From contig NZ_QFKX01000003.1 in NCBI RefSeq assembly GCF_003130585.1, forward strand, positions 1-64,000: a DNA stretch of 64,000 nt. The letters are read 5' to 3'. Numbering within the stretch: the first letter of the stretch is position 1; every line of letters starts with the position of its first letter. Origin of the DNA: Brachybacterium endophyticum. GTDB taxonomy: Bacteria; Actinomycetota; Actinomycetes; Actinomycetales; Dermabacteraceae. This document shows positions 49,692 through 57,709 of this stretch, in pieces. Position numbers and translations under genes: made by a program. The notes under the pieces were generated by a model. It saw only the letters and a list, made by a program, of their open reading frames with translations. It did not search any database and was not told the origin of the DNA.

Positions 49692-51203
49692 GTGAACTCA
49701 CTGTCCAGTGTCGATTGGGCGGGACTGGGATTGAAGATCCTGGCCGCCATCGTCGTCCTCGTCATCACCGCCATCCTCGCCACCGTCCTCAAGAGCGCGG
49801 CCTCGAAGCTCGCCCAGAAGGTCCCCGCCCTGCGGCGGATCGGTCAGGACGGCGCCTCGCTCGGCAACGCCGTCGGCACCATCCTCTCGATGGTGATCTG
49901 GCTGCTGGGCCTGGTGATCGTGCTGGGGATCTTCCAGCTCAACCAGGTGCTCTCACCGGTGACCTCGATGCTCGAGCAGGGCCTCGGGTTCCTGCCGAAC
50001 ATCATCGGCGCCGTCTTCGTGTTCGTGATCGGCCTGGTGATCGCCAAGATCGTCCGGGCGCTGATCACCACCGCGCTGAACGCCGTGGACTTCGGGAAGC
50101 TCCTGGGCACCGCCCAGTCCGGCATCCAGAAGGCGACCGGCGGTGTGATGGGCGACCAGCAGCGCGCCGGAGCCGGCGCCGCACCCGCCCGGCAGACCGG
50201 CCCGACGCAGACCGCGCCGGTGCACCCCGGCTCGGCCCAGGGTTCGCAGACCGCGCCCCAGCAGACGGCACCCCAGCAGGCCGGACCTCAGCAGACGGCA
50301 CCCGAACAGGCCGGATCTCAGCAGGCCGGACCTCAGCACACCGCTCCGCAGCAGCGTCCGACGCAGCCGCACCCTCAGCAGACCCAGGGCCACCCCCAGC
50401 AGGGTGTCGGCCATCCGGGACAGGGCGGGGGAGCGAACATCCCCGAGATCCTCGCCTCGGTGGTCTTCGCGCTGATCATGATCGTGGTCTCGATCGCCGC
50501 GCTGCAGATCCTCGGGATCGCCTCGATCTCCGACCCGGCCGCACAGATGCTCACCACCGTCTTCACGGCGATCCCGAACATCATCGCGGCGGTCGCCCTG
50601 GTCGGTATCGGCGTGCTGATCGCCCGGTTCGTGACCGGCCTGTTCCGCCCGATCCTCGAGAGCACCGGCATCGACCCCTGGCTGCAGAAGAACGACGTCA
50701 TCCCCGGTGATTCCTCGGCGACCCCGACCATCCTCCGCATCGTCGAGATCGCCGTGGTGCTGTTCTTCGCCGTGATGGCGGCGCAGGTGCTCGGCTTCCC
50801 GCAGATCACCGCGATCCTCAGCCAGATCCTGGATCTGGGTGGGAGCGTCCTGTTCGGAGCGGTCATCATCGCGGCCGGGTTCTTCATCGCCTCCGTGGTC
50901 TCCAAGCTGGTCTCCGGCACCGCCTCGACCATCATCAAGTGGGCGATCATCATCCTGTTCGCCGCGATGGGCCTGAAGTCCATGGGCGTGGCCGACTCGA
51001 TCATCGAGATGGCCTTCGGCGCCCTGGTCATCGGCCTCGCCGCGGCCGCCGTGCTGGCCTTCGGCCTGGGCGGCCGGGATGCGGCCGCCCGCACCCTCGA
51101 CAAGCTCGAGCACAACAAGGGCACGTCGGGCAGCGCCGCCGAAAGGGGCGGCACCGCTGCGAGCGGCGGCACCGCACCCTCGAGCGGACCCGCCGGGTCC
51201 TGA
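49692..51203 (+). CDS. CmpX-like mechanosensitive channel family membrane protein (TM-helix repeats)
   Basis: 503 residues. Two copies of the TM-helix (PF05552-type) unit are seen: residues about 10-140 (LGNAVGTILSMVIWLLGLVI, FVFVIGLVIAKIVRALITTAL) and about 250-480. They are separated by a Gln/Pro/Ala-rich linker (about 150-248) made of short repeats such as APQQAGPQQT. The family is related to CmpX, without the MscS pore domain. A role in envelope stress or ion flow is inferred. GTG 49692 is preceded by GGAGGT. A terminator (51227-51264) follows. Confidence 0.85.
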   Translation: MNSLSSVDWAGLGLKILAAIVVLVITAILATVLKSAASKLAQKVPALRRIGQDGASLGNAVGTILSMVIWLLGLVIVLGIFQLNQVLSPVTSMLEQGLGFLPNIIGAVFVFVIGLVIAKIVRALITTALNAVDFGKLLGTAQSGIQKATGGVMGDQQRAGAGAAPARQTGPTQTAPVHPGSAQGSQTAPQQTAPQQAGPQQTAPEQAGSQQAGPQHTAPQQRPTQPHPQQTQGHPQQGVGHPGQGGGANIPEILASVVFALIMIVVSIAALQILGIASISDPAAQMLTTVFTAIPNIIAAVALVGIGVLIARFVTGLFRPILESTGIDPWLQKNDVIPGDSSATPTILRIVEIAVVLFFAVMAAQVLGFPQITAILSQILDLGGSVLFGAVIIAAGFFIASVVSKLVSGTASTIIKWAIIILFAAMGLKSMGVADSIIEMAFGALVIGLAAAAVLAFGLGGRDAAARTLDKLEHNKGTSGSAAERGGTAASGGTAPSSGPAGS

Positions 51204-51226
51204 GGGCTTCTGCTCCACGAGGTGAG

Positions 51227-51264
51227 AGGACGGGGTGTTCCGCTGCGGCGGGGCGCCCCGTCCT
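51227..51264. terminator. Terminator between the CmpX-like and YrhK-like genes
   Basis: Arms AGGACGGGG (51227-51235) and CCCCGTCCT (51256-51264) lie between convergent genes and are followed by TCTGT. Confidence 0.65.
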
Positions 51265-51313
51265 TCTGTGTCGCCACGGACTGACCGTCGAGCGAGGTCG
51301 GGCGACCGTCCCC

Positions 51314-51637
51314 TCAGAAGTCCATGGCGTGCGGTGCCGCACGACCGGCGACGTTCTGCAGATGGATGCGCCGGGCCAGTCGGATCGCCGGGCGGACCGT
51401 CATCTGGATGCTGCCGATCAGGAACAGCACGGTGCCGGCCGTCATCGTCGAGGCGAAGAAGAAGAAAATGGAGCCGACGATGAACCAGATCCCGATCAGC
51501 ACGTCGTTGGCGATGCTCGCGGTCTCGTAGCGCTTGCTCAGGACGAGCTCGTGATGACCGAGACGCAGGTCCAGGGAGCGGTCCTGGCGCTGTGGGCCGG
51601 AACGAGGCGTCGGGGTGTTCTGGGCGCTGGTCTGCAT
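51314..51637 (-). CDS. YrhK-like small membrane protein
   Basis: 107 residues from ATG 51637 (MQTSAQNTPTP). The YrhK-type domain spans RLGHHELVLSKRYETASIAN, then DVLIGIWFIVGSIFFFFAST and GTVLFLIGSIQMTVRPAIRL: two membrane helices with conserved RYE and FFF patches. The function is unknown. AAGGGG is upstream. The frame is open to 51760, but those residues are Arg-rich noise over the neighbouring gap. Confidence 0.75.
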   Translation of the reverse strand: MQTSAQNTPTPRSGPQRQDRSLDLRLGHHELVLSKRYETASIANDVLIGIWFIVGSIFFFFASTMTAGTVLFLIGSIQMTVRPAIRLARRIHLQNVAGRAAPHAMDF

Positions 51638-51775
51638 GGTGCTGCGAGCCCCTTCTCGGATCGCCGGGCGCAGGTCGAGGCGACCGCGCCGGTGCGGCGA
51701 CGCTAGCAGAGGGCCGACCGACCACTTCCGTCCCTCCCAGCGCCGACCAGGCGCTCGCATCCGGGTCCGGACACG

Positions 51776-51822
51776 GAACTGCCCCGTGCTCCACGCGGAT
51801 CGCGCGGGGCACGGGGCAGTTC
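51776..51822 (-). terminator. Terminator after the small membrane protein genes
   Basis: Perfect 14-base arms GAACTGCCCCGTGC (51776-51789) and GCACGGGGCAGTTC (51809-51822) lie 18 bases downstream of the minus-strand gene ending at 51840. Confidence 0.75.
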
Positions 51823-51839
51823 GCTCTGGTGCTGCGGTC

Positions 51840-52187
51840 TCAGGCCTGCGTCGAGGCGGCGCGCTCGCGGGCGCGACGCGCGATCGCCGTCAGACCCCCG
51901 GCCAGCACGGTGACCAGCGCGCCGAGCGACAGCACCGCGAGCACGAGGCCCACGAAGAAGTCGTTCGTCGTGCCGGCGCTCCACTCGGCGCCGCGCTTCT
52001 GGGTGTCCACCAGGAACGGCGCGAGCATCATCCACAGGCCGCTCAGGGTGAGCAGCCCCAGGATGCCCATGCCGACCTTGTCGAGCACGTTGAGCGGCTC
52101 CGGGGTGCGGACCGAGGCGACGGCGGACTGCGCGGTCTGCGCCGCCGTGGCGCCCTGATCGGGGGCGGTGTGCGAGATCTGGGTCAT
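51840..52187 (-). CDS. Two-helix membrane protein with SPW-like motif (paralogue 1)
   Basis: 115 residues. Two membrane helices flank a loop: GMGILGLLTLSGLWMMLAPF, then TTNDFFVGLVLAVLSLGALV. The GLWxxLxPF ... W(S/T)xxTxxDxxxG layout recalls the SPW repeat family and matches the next gene upstream, so the two are probably tandem paralogues. A polar N-terminus of about 30 residues precedes helix 1. GGAGAA lies before ATG 52187. Function unknown. Confidence 0.65.
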   Translation of the reverse strand: MTQISHTAPDQGATAAQTAQSAVASVRTPEPLNVLDKVGMGILGLLTLSGLWMMLAPFLVDTQKRGAEWSAGTTNDFFVGLVLAVLSLGALVTVLAGGLTAIARRARERAASTQA

Positions 52188-52217
52188 CGGAGGTTCTCCT
52201 TCAGGATGCGAATGCGA

Positions 52218-52712
52218 TCAGCGGTCGGCGGCGACGGCTGCCTGGGCGCCGGTGTCGGTGCCCACGGCGCTGCGTCCGTACTCGCGGTGGTGGGTGGTCT
52301 CCGGAGCGCGGCCGGCGGACGCGGCCGGGGCGGAGTCCTCGCGCTCGATGTCACGGGCGAGGGCCGCGATCAGCGGCTCGAGCATCGCGTCCATCTCGCG
52401 GGAGCGGTCGGAGGCGGCGGGAGCGGCAGCGGCCTGCGGGGCCTGCTGCGCCTCGGTGGCATGAGCGGGCGCCGGGCGCGGCGCGATGAAGCCGGACTGG
52501 ACCATGTGCTTGCTGATCGCAGCGGCGAACACGATCACACCCACGAGGCCCACGAGGGCGATGGGGAGACCGGTCCAGACGTCGGCCAGGGTGGCGTCGG
52601 TCCAGTCGGCGTCCTTCTTCTGGAAGCCCAGGGCGAAGGGCGAGAGCACGAGCCAGAGCCCGGCCATCATGGCGAGGAGCGAGGCGATCGCTCCGATCAG
52701 TCGACGAGTCAT
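52218..52712 (-). CDS. Two-helix membrane protein with SPW-like motif (paralogue 2)
   Basis: 164 residues. It shows ASLLAMMAGLWLVLSPFALG, then DWTDATLADVWTGLPIALVG, the same GLW-PF ... W-T-D-G pattern as its neighbour, plus a cytoplasmic Ala-rich tail of about 90 residues with an acidic helix (REMDAMLEPLIAALARDIER). GGAAAGGAAG precedes ATG 52712. It follows the drug exporter gene by 24 bases and probably shares its transcript, so the TetR at 54743 may control it. Function unknown. Confidence 0.7.
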   Translation of the reverse strand: MTRRLIGAIASLLAMMAGLWLVLSPFALGFQKKDADWTDATLADVWTGLPIALVGLVGVIVFAAAISKHMVQSGFIAPRPAPAHATEAQQAPQAAAAPAASDRSREMDAMLEPLIAALARDIEREDSAPAASAGRAPETTHHREYGRSAVGTDTGAQAAVAADR

Positions 52713-52736
52713 CAGGTTCTTCCTTTCCGATGCTGC

Positions 52737-54746
52737 TCAGGACTGGGCAGCGAGCTGAGGGGTCATGAGGTGGGCCGTCGTGTCGGAGGAGGCGGTGCCG
52801 TCGGCATCGCTCCCGTCGGCGTCGGAGCCCGGGGCGGCTGGCGCCCGATGGCGGCCGTGGCGGTGCGCTCCCGCATCCGCTCCGGCGCCGCCGAGCAGCG
52901 CGAGGGCGGCGGGCGCCACCAGGGTGCGCACGGTGTGCTCGGCACGATCGGCCGTGCTGCCGTGACGGTCCCCGGCCAGACGGGCCAGTGCCGCCGTGAG
53001 CTCCGAGTCCTCCTCGGAGGTGCGGGCACGCTGGACGATCAGCGAGAGCACGAGGCCCAGTCGTAGGTCCTCCTCGCGGGAGCTGCGCGCGGCCACGGGG
53101 GACCCGAGGAGCCCGGCGGTCGCACCGGTCGCCGTGCCGGCCGCCGAGGCGTCCTGACCCGCGGTGCCCTCGGTCTGGCCGGAGGCGCCGATGCTGGTCG
53201 CCAGCGGGACCTGGTTGACGAAGAGGACGATCACGAAGGCGATGCCCAGCAGCGGGACGAGCCAGAGGAAGATCGGGGTGAGGGCGTCGGTGTAGGCGCC
53301 CACGACGATGTCTTGGATCTTCTGGGGCAGCTTGTCCACCAGCTCCGGGGTCAGCGAGTTGGTGTCCCCGCTGCCGCCCATCTGGCCGGCGGCCTGGGCG
53401 GGCATCCGCTCGCTCAGCAGGTCCGTCAGCCGGCTGGTGAACACCGAGCCGACGATCGCCGAGCCCAGGGAGGCGCCGATCTGGCGGAAGAAGTTGTTCG
53501 AGGCGGTCGCGGTCCCGACCTCGGAGGACGGGAACGTGTTCTGCACGATCAGGACCAGGTTCTGCATCCCGATGCCCAGGCCCGCGCCGAGCACGAACAT
53601 GAAGGCCATGATCACCCAGGTCGCGGTGTCGACCTCCATGGTGGACAGCAGGAACACGCCGAGCGCGGTCACCACCATCGAGAGGATCGGCGCCCACTTG
53701 TACTGGCCGGTGCGCGAGACGATCTGCCCCGAGAGGATCGAGGTGATCAGCAGGCCGCCGACCATCGGCAGCAGCATCAGTCCGGACTCGGTCGCGTTCA
53801 CGCCGGTGGACATCTGCAGGTAGGTGGGCATGTAGCCGATGACGCCGAACATCGCGATCGCGATCACGAGCGCGGCGATCGTGGTGAGCACGAAGTTGCG
53901 CTTGCGGAACAGGTGGAGCGGGATGATCGGCTCGGCGGCGTAGCGCTCGGCGAGCACGAACAGGGCGCCGAACACGGCGGTCGAGACGAACAGCAGGATG
54001 ACCTGCCAGGAGTCCCACGCGTAGGTGTTGCCGCCCCACGAGGTCGCCAGGATCAGGGAGCTGACGGCGGGGGCCATGGTGAGGATGCCGAAGATGTCCA
54101 CGCGGGCACGCTGGTGCTTCTTGGGCAGCTTCAGGAAGAACGTCGCGGCGAGGATCGCGAGGATCCCCAGCGGGATGTTCAGCCAGAAGCCCCAGCGCCA
54201 GCTCAGCGACTCGGTGAACCAGCCGCCCAGCAGCGGGCCGATCACGGAGGACAGTCCGAACACGGCGCCCATGACGCCCATGTACTTGCCGCGCTCGCGC
54301 GCGGGGACGACGTCGGCGATGGTGGCCTGCGCCAGCAGCATCAGGCCACCGCCGCCGATGCCCTGGATGGCACGGCCGGCGATCAGCACGCCCATGTTGC
54401 CCGCGAGGGCACCGACCAGCGAGCCGGCCACGAACACGGACAGGGCGAACAGCAGCAGGGGCTTGCGACCGACCAGGTCGCCGAGTTTGCCGTAGATCGG
54501 CATCATGATCGTCGAGGCCAGCAGGTACGCCGTGGTCACCCACAGCATCTGGTCGACACCGTCGAGGTCGCCCACGATGGTGGGCAGGGCGGTGGAGAAG
54601 ATGGTCTGGTCCAGCGCCGCGAGGAACATCGCGACGAGGAGGCCCGCGAACAGCGGGAGGAGTCGGGTGCCGGACGCACCGGAGCCCTGCGCGGCGGTGG
54701 TGCCCTCGCGAGGCGCCGCCGACGGAGCGGTCTGAGTGGCGGTCAT
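52737..54746 (-). CDS. DHA2 family multidrug efflux MFS transporter
   Basis: 669 residues. Fourteen membrane segments fill about 28-515. Motif A is GKLGDLVGRKPLLLFALSVF; the antiporter motif C region reads AVFGLSSVIGPLLGGWF, with the DHA2-typical LDQTIFSTALPTIVGDL in helix 1. The proton gradient drives export of drugs or other amphiphiles. A cytoplasmic tail of about 130 Ala/Asp/His-rich residues after helix 14 is unusual. ATG 54746 overlaps the TetR stop (ATGA), and AGGAAG lies upstream; the open frame beyond it lies over the tetR gene. Confidence 0.93.
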   Translation of the reverse strand: MTATQTAPSAAPREGTTAAQGSGASGTRLLPLFAGLLVAMFLAALDQTIFSTALPTIVGDLDGVDQMLWVTTAYLLASTIMMPIYGKLGDLVGRKPLLLFALSVFVAGSLVGALAGNMGVLIAGRAIQGIGGGGLMLLAQATIADVVPARERGKYMGVMGAVFGLSSVIGPLLGGWFTESLSWRWGFWLNIPLGILAILAATFFLKLPKKHQRARVDIFGILTMAPAVSSLILATSWGGNTYAWDSWQVILLFVSTAVFGALFVLAERYAAEPIIPLHLFRKRNFVLTTIAALVIAIAMFGVIGYMPTYLQMSTGVNATESGLMLLPMVGGLLITSILSGQIVSRTGQYKWAPILSMVVTALGVFLLSTMEVDTATWVIMAFMFVLGAGLGIGMQNLVLIVQNTFPSSEVGTATASNNFFRQIGASLGSAIVGSVFTSRLTDLLSERMPAQAAGQMGGSGDTNSLTPELVDKLPQKIQDIVVGAYTDALTPIFLWLVPLLGIAFVIVLFVNQVPLATSIGASGQTEGTAGQDASAAGTATGATAGLLGSPVAARSSREEDLRLGLVLSLIVQRARTSEEDSELTAALARLAGDRHGSTADRAEHTVRTLVAPAALALLGGAGADAGAHRHGRHRAPAAPGSDADGSDADGTASSDTTAHLMTPQLAAQS

Positions 54747-55477
54747 AGCTCTGCTTCCTGGATGAGTGTGAGGGTGTCGAGGAGGGCCTCCATGAGGTCC
54801 GTGTCCTCGATGTCGGGGTTCTCGACGGTGATCTGCATGGCGTGACGGGCGATGCCCCACCACATGGCGACGATGAATCCGGTCTGGCGGCGGATGAGCG
54901 CCTCGACCTCGGGCTCGGCGGTTTCGGGTTCCTGCTCGTCGCCGTCCGGAGCGCGATCGCCCGGGGCTGCACCGGGAGGGGTGCCCGAGGCCGCGTAGCG
55001 TCTGCGGATGCGCCGGGCGACGAGCTGCTCGAGATCGTGGTTCTTCGCCGCGACCTTCTCGGCGAGCGCCTTGGCGAGATCCATGTCGCCGCGGATCAGC
55101 TCGAGACGCGAGCGCCAGATCCGGGGATCCACGTCGCGCGGCCTGGTCGCCATGGCTCCCAGCAGCATCCGCACGAGGTCCGCGAGGATGCTCCCGCGCG
55201 GACCATGGACGAAGGCCTCCTGCAGGTGCTCGGGGATCGGGCCCGGGTCGGTCCCGATGACCACGGCCTCCTTGGACCCGAAGTAGTTGAAGAAGGTGCG
55301 GCGAGAGACGTCCGCGTGCTCGCAGATCATCTCCACGGTCACGTCCGCGAAGCCCTGCTCGAGCATCAGCTCGAACGCGGACTCCTGGATGCGGGCGCGC
55401 AGCTCCTCGCGCTTGCGCTCGCGCAGCCCCGGCTTCTTCGGGGCCGTGGCGCCGTCCTTCAGCTGTGGCTGGGACAT
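54743..55477 (-). CDS. TetR family regulator of the efflux operon
   Basis: 244 residues. The helix-turn-helix VTVEMICEHADVSRRTFFNY lies near residues 45-64, followed by FGSKEAVVIG. The C-terminal ligand domain has a 30-residue charged insert (GDRAPDGDEQEPETAEPEVE). It is the first gene of an operon with the DHA2 exporter, translationally coupled by ATGA. GAGGTG precedes ATG 55477. Two TGCAY-N3-GTGCA sites upstream (55578-55607) are its likely operators, giving drug-inducible efflux with autoregulation. Confidence 0.9.
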   Translation of the reverse strand: MSQPQLKDGATAPKKPGLRERKREELRARIQESAFELMLEQGFADVTVEMICEHADVSRRTFFNYFGSKEAVVIGTDPGPIPEHLQEAFVHGPRGSILADLVRMLLGAMATRPRDVDPRIWRSRLELIRGDMDLAKALAEKVAAKNHDLEQLVARRIRRRYAASGTPPGAAPGDRAPDGDEQEPETAEPEVEALIRRQTGFIVAMWWGIARHAMQITVENPDIEDTDLMEALLDTLTLIQEAEL

Positions 55478-55577
55478 CGCACCTCACTTCCGACGGTCTG
55501 CGGCCGACGGGATCCTCCGTGTTCCTGCGAGACGCGGCAGGTCACGGACCCGTCGGCGGGTGATGTCCTCCAGAGTA

Positions 55578-55590
55578 TGCACCGAGTGCA
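55578..55590. promoter_or_regulatory. Operator 1 of the TetR/efflux operon
   Basis: TGCACCGAGTGCA is a perfect palindrome (TGCAC / GTGCA around CGA), about 100 bases upstream of the tetR start. Confidence 0.6.
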
Positions 55591-55594
55591 CGTT

Positions 55595-55607
55595 TGCATA
55601 GGGTGCA
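55595..55607. promoter_or_regulatory. Operator 2 of the TetR/efflux operon
   Basis: TGCATAGGGTGCA repeats the TGCAY-N3-GTGCA pattern 17 bases from operator 1, with one mismatch in the palindrome. Confidence 0.55.
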
Positions 55608-55667
55608 CGTTGTCTGCTGCGTCACCCGGCCGGTCGGCAACCTGCCCTCCACCCGCATCCGCGCAGG

Positions 55668-56951
55668 TCAAGGCTTGCGACCGACGATCCTCGTCGCGTG
55701 CTCGGGACGCACACCCACGCCGATGAACCGGCCCACGACATGCCGCATGAACGGCAGCGCGCTCACCACGCGCAGCGCGAGGGGCTCTCCGGTGGCCACC
55801 TCGTCGAGCGTGCGGGGGAAGGCGCCCGCGACCACGCCCGCCTGGATCCGCTGGGTGACGAGCGCCGGCCACAGCCGGCGGCGTCGCACGGCGTCCAGCT
55901 CGCGCGAGCTGGGCGTGCGCGGAGCCCGCCAGGTCGACGGCGAGGGCGCGAGCACCGGCCCCAGGATCCGCGCCGTCGCGACGGCGTCCTGGATCGCCAG
56001 GTTGATGCCGACCCCGCCCGCCGGCGACATGGCGTGCGCGGCGTCCCCGATGCACAGCAGCCCCGGCACGTGCCAACGTCGCAGGTGATCCACGCGCACT
56101 TCGAGCGGGTGGACGTCGTCCCAGGCGAGTGCGCGCACTCGCTCCTCGAGCTCGGGGCGGGCGAGGGCCAGTCGGCGGTGCAGGAACCCGATGCCGCGCT
56201 CGCGGATCGCGTGGATGGTGCCGTGGGGGACGACGAACGCGGCCTGCCAGTACTCGCCGCGATCGATGAGGACGAGCACGCCGGCGCCGCCGGTGAACAG
56301 AGGCAGGTCCTCGTCGGGCTGCTTCGCGATCCGCATCCACAGCACGTCGATGGGGGCGCCCGTGGTGCGCAGCGGCAGTCCCGTCGCCGCGCGGAGCAGC
56401 GAGGAGCGGCCGTCGGCCCCGATCACCAGGCGCGAGGTGATCCGGAGGTCGCCCCGGGGCGTGCGGGCCCGGACGCCGGTGACGCGGTGCCCGGCCTGGC
56501 CCGGTCCCACGAGCTCCGTGATCAGGCCCGTCACCTCGGCCTCGCGCAGCAGGGTGAAGGTGGGCAGGGCCTCGGCCTCGCGGGCCAGGAAGTCCAGGAA
56601 GTCCCATTGGGGGACGAAGACCATGAAGCGGCAGCGGGTGGGCAGGCGCGAGAGGTCGGCGATCGTGCGGCGTCGGCCGCCGAAGGAGACCTCCGCGCGG
56701 CGCATCTCGTCATGGGGCAGGGCGAGGAACTCCTCGAGAAGGCCGAGCTCCCCGAGCAGCTCGAGGGTCGAGGGGTGGATGGTGTCCCCGCGGAAGTCAC
56801 GATGGAAATCCGGGTGCTTCTCGAGCACCGTCACCTCGACGCCCTGTCGGGCCAGCAGGTATCCGGTCATCAGGCCCGCGGGGCCACCGCCCACCACGCA
56901 CACCCCCGTGCGCAGGGAGGCGGGGGCTGTGGGAGGTGTCGAGGTGCTCAT
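55668..56951 (-). CDS. FAD-dependent monooxygenase (PHBH/UbiH-like)
   Basis: 427 residues. The N-terminal dinucleotide motif is VVGGGPAGLMTGYLLARQGV (about 19-38). The DG motif lies in LVIGADGRSSLLRAATGL (about 170-187), and the GD motif is LLCIGDAAHAMSPAGGVGIN (about 296-315). These three define the class A flavoprotein monooxygenases, which hydroxylate aromatic or similar compounds with NAD(P)H and oxygen; here the substrate is unknown. ATG 56951 (MSTSTPPTAP) has no strong ribosome binding site. It is divergent from a TetR gene with an inverted repeat between them, suggesting induction by a substrate-like compound. Confidence 0.88.
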   Translation of the reverse strand: MSTSTPPTAPASLRTGVCVVGGGPAGLMTGYLLARQGVEVTVLEKHPDFHRDFRGDTIHPSTLELLGELGLLEEFLALPHDEMRRAEVSFGGRRRTIADLSRLPTRCRFMVFVPQWDFLDFLAREAEALPTFTLLREAEVTGLITELVGPGQAGHRVTGVRARTPRGDLRITSRLVIGADGRSSLLRAATGLPLRTTGAPIDVLWMRIAKQPDEDLPLFTGGAGVLVLIDRGEYWQAAFVVPHGTIHAIRERGIGFLHRRLALARPELEERVRALAWDDVHPLEVRVDHLRRWHVPGLLCIGDAAHAMSPAGGVGINLAIQDAVATARILGPVLAPSPSTWRAPRTPSSRELDAVRRRRLWPALVTQRIQAGVVAGAFPRTLDEVATGEPLALRVVSALPFMRHVVGRFIGVGVRPEHATRIVGRKP

Positions 56952-56956
56952 GGCGA

Positions 56957-56992
56957 CATGCTGATGCCCGGGCGAGGCATGATGCCAGCATG
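56957..56992. promoter_or_regulatory. Nested inverted repeat between the monooxygenase and TetR genes
   Basis: Outer arms CATGCTG (56957-56963) and CAGCATG (56986-56992) enclose inner arms ATGCC (56964-56968) and GGCAT (56976-56980). The right arm ends on the TetR start codon. It is a likely operator for the divergent pair. Confidence 0.55.
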
Positions 56993-57595
56993 GTGAATTC
57001 TGGACGGGGTCGCCCGCGGGGTCCGTCGGACACGCGGGAGCGGATCGTTCTCGCAGCCAGACGACAGTTCCTGGACCACGGCTATGATCGCGCGACGGTG
57101 CGCTCGATCGCCCGTGAGGCCGGCGTCGACCACGCGATGGTGAATTACTGGTTCGGCTCGAAGGAGGGTCTTCTGCGAGCCGCGCTCGAGGTGAGCGTCG
57201 CGCCGGGAGAGGACATCGAGCGGGTCCTCGCACGGCGACCCAGGGATCTCGCCACGGCCCTGCTGGGAACGGCGCTCGACCTCTGGGACCGGCCCGAGGT
57301 CGCCGAGACCTTCCAGCGGATGGTCCGCTCCGCACTGGCCGACGCCGACGCCGAGCGGGTCGTGCGGGAGTACATCGGCTCGCGTCTGGCCGGGCGACTC
57401 GAGGAGGCGATCGGGGGACGGGACGCCCGCGCGCGCAGCGCAGCCGCCGCGGCCATCATGGCCGGGGTGTTCACGACGCGGTGCGTGCTGGGCATCGAAC
57501 CGATCGCGAGCATGGACCGGGACGAGGTGGTGCGCGCGATGGCCCCGCCCCTGCGGGCGGTGCTGGAGCATCCGGGAACCGGTGTACGCGGCTGA
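56990..57595 (+). CDS. TetR/AcrR family regulator
   Basis: 201 residues. The helix-turn-helix reads ATVRSIAREAGVDHAMVNYW (about 33-52), followed by FGSKEGLLRAAL. The C-terminal domain is of the TetR_C_33-like type seen beside oxidoreductases (AAIMAGVFTTRCVLGIEPIA). I chose ATG 56990 (MVNSGRGRPRGPSDTRERIV). Its start codon overlaps the right arm of the inverted repeat 56957-56992, which implies tight autoregulation or a leaderless transcript. Confidence 0.88.
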   Translation: MVNSGRGRPRGPSDTRERIVLAARRQFLDHGYDRATVRSIAREAGVDHAMVNYWFGSKEGLLRAALEVSVAPGEDIERVLARRPRDLATALLGTALDLWDRPEVAETFQRMVRSALADADAERVVREYIGSRLAGRLEEAIGGRDARARSAAAAAIMAGVFTTRCVLGIEPIASMDRDEVVRAMAPPLRAVLEHPGTGVRG

Positions 57596-57709
57596 GCAGG
57601 TGCCCCGCGTACCGTCGGCCCCGTGACCCGGGGAGCAGACACGGTGCTGCGCCCGGAGGGCAGCCCCTGGCTGCGCGGACGAGCAGAGGACCAGATCGAG
57701 GAGAGCACG

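Noticed and set aside
54747-55487. Upstream extension of the DHA2 exporter frame
   Set aside because: It lies over tetR in another frame and encodes Arg/Pro-rich noise; the ATG at 54746 with ATGA coupling is clearly the start.
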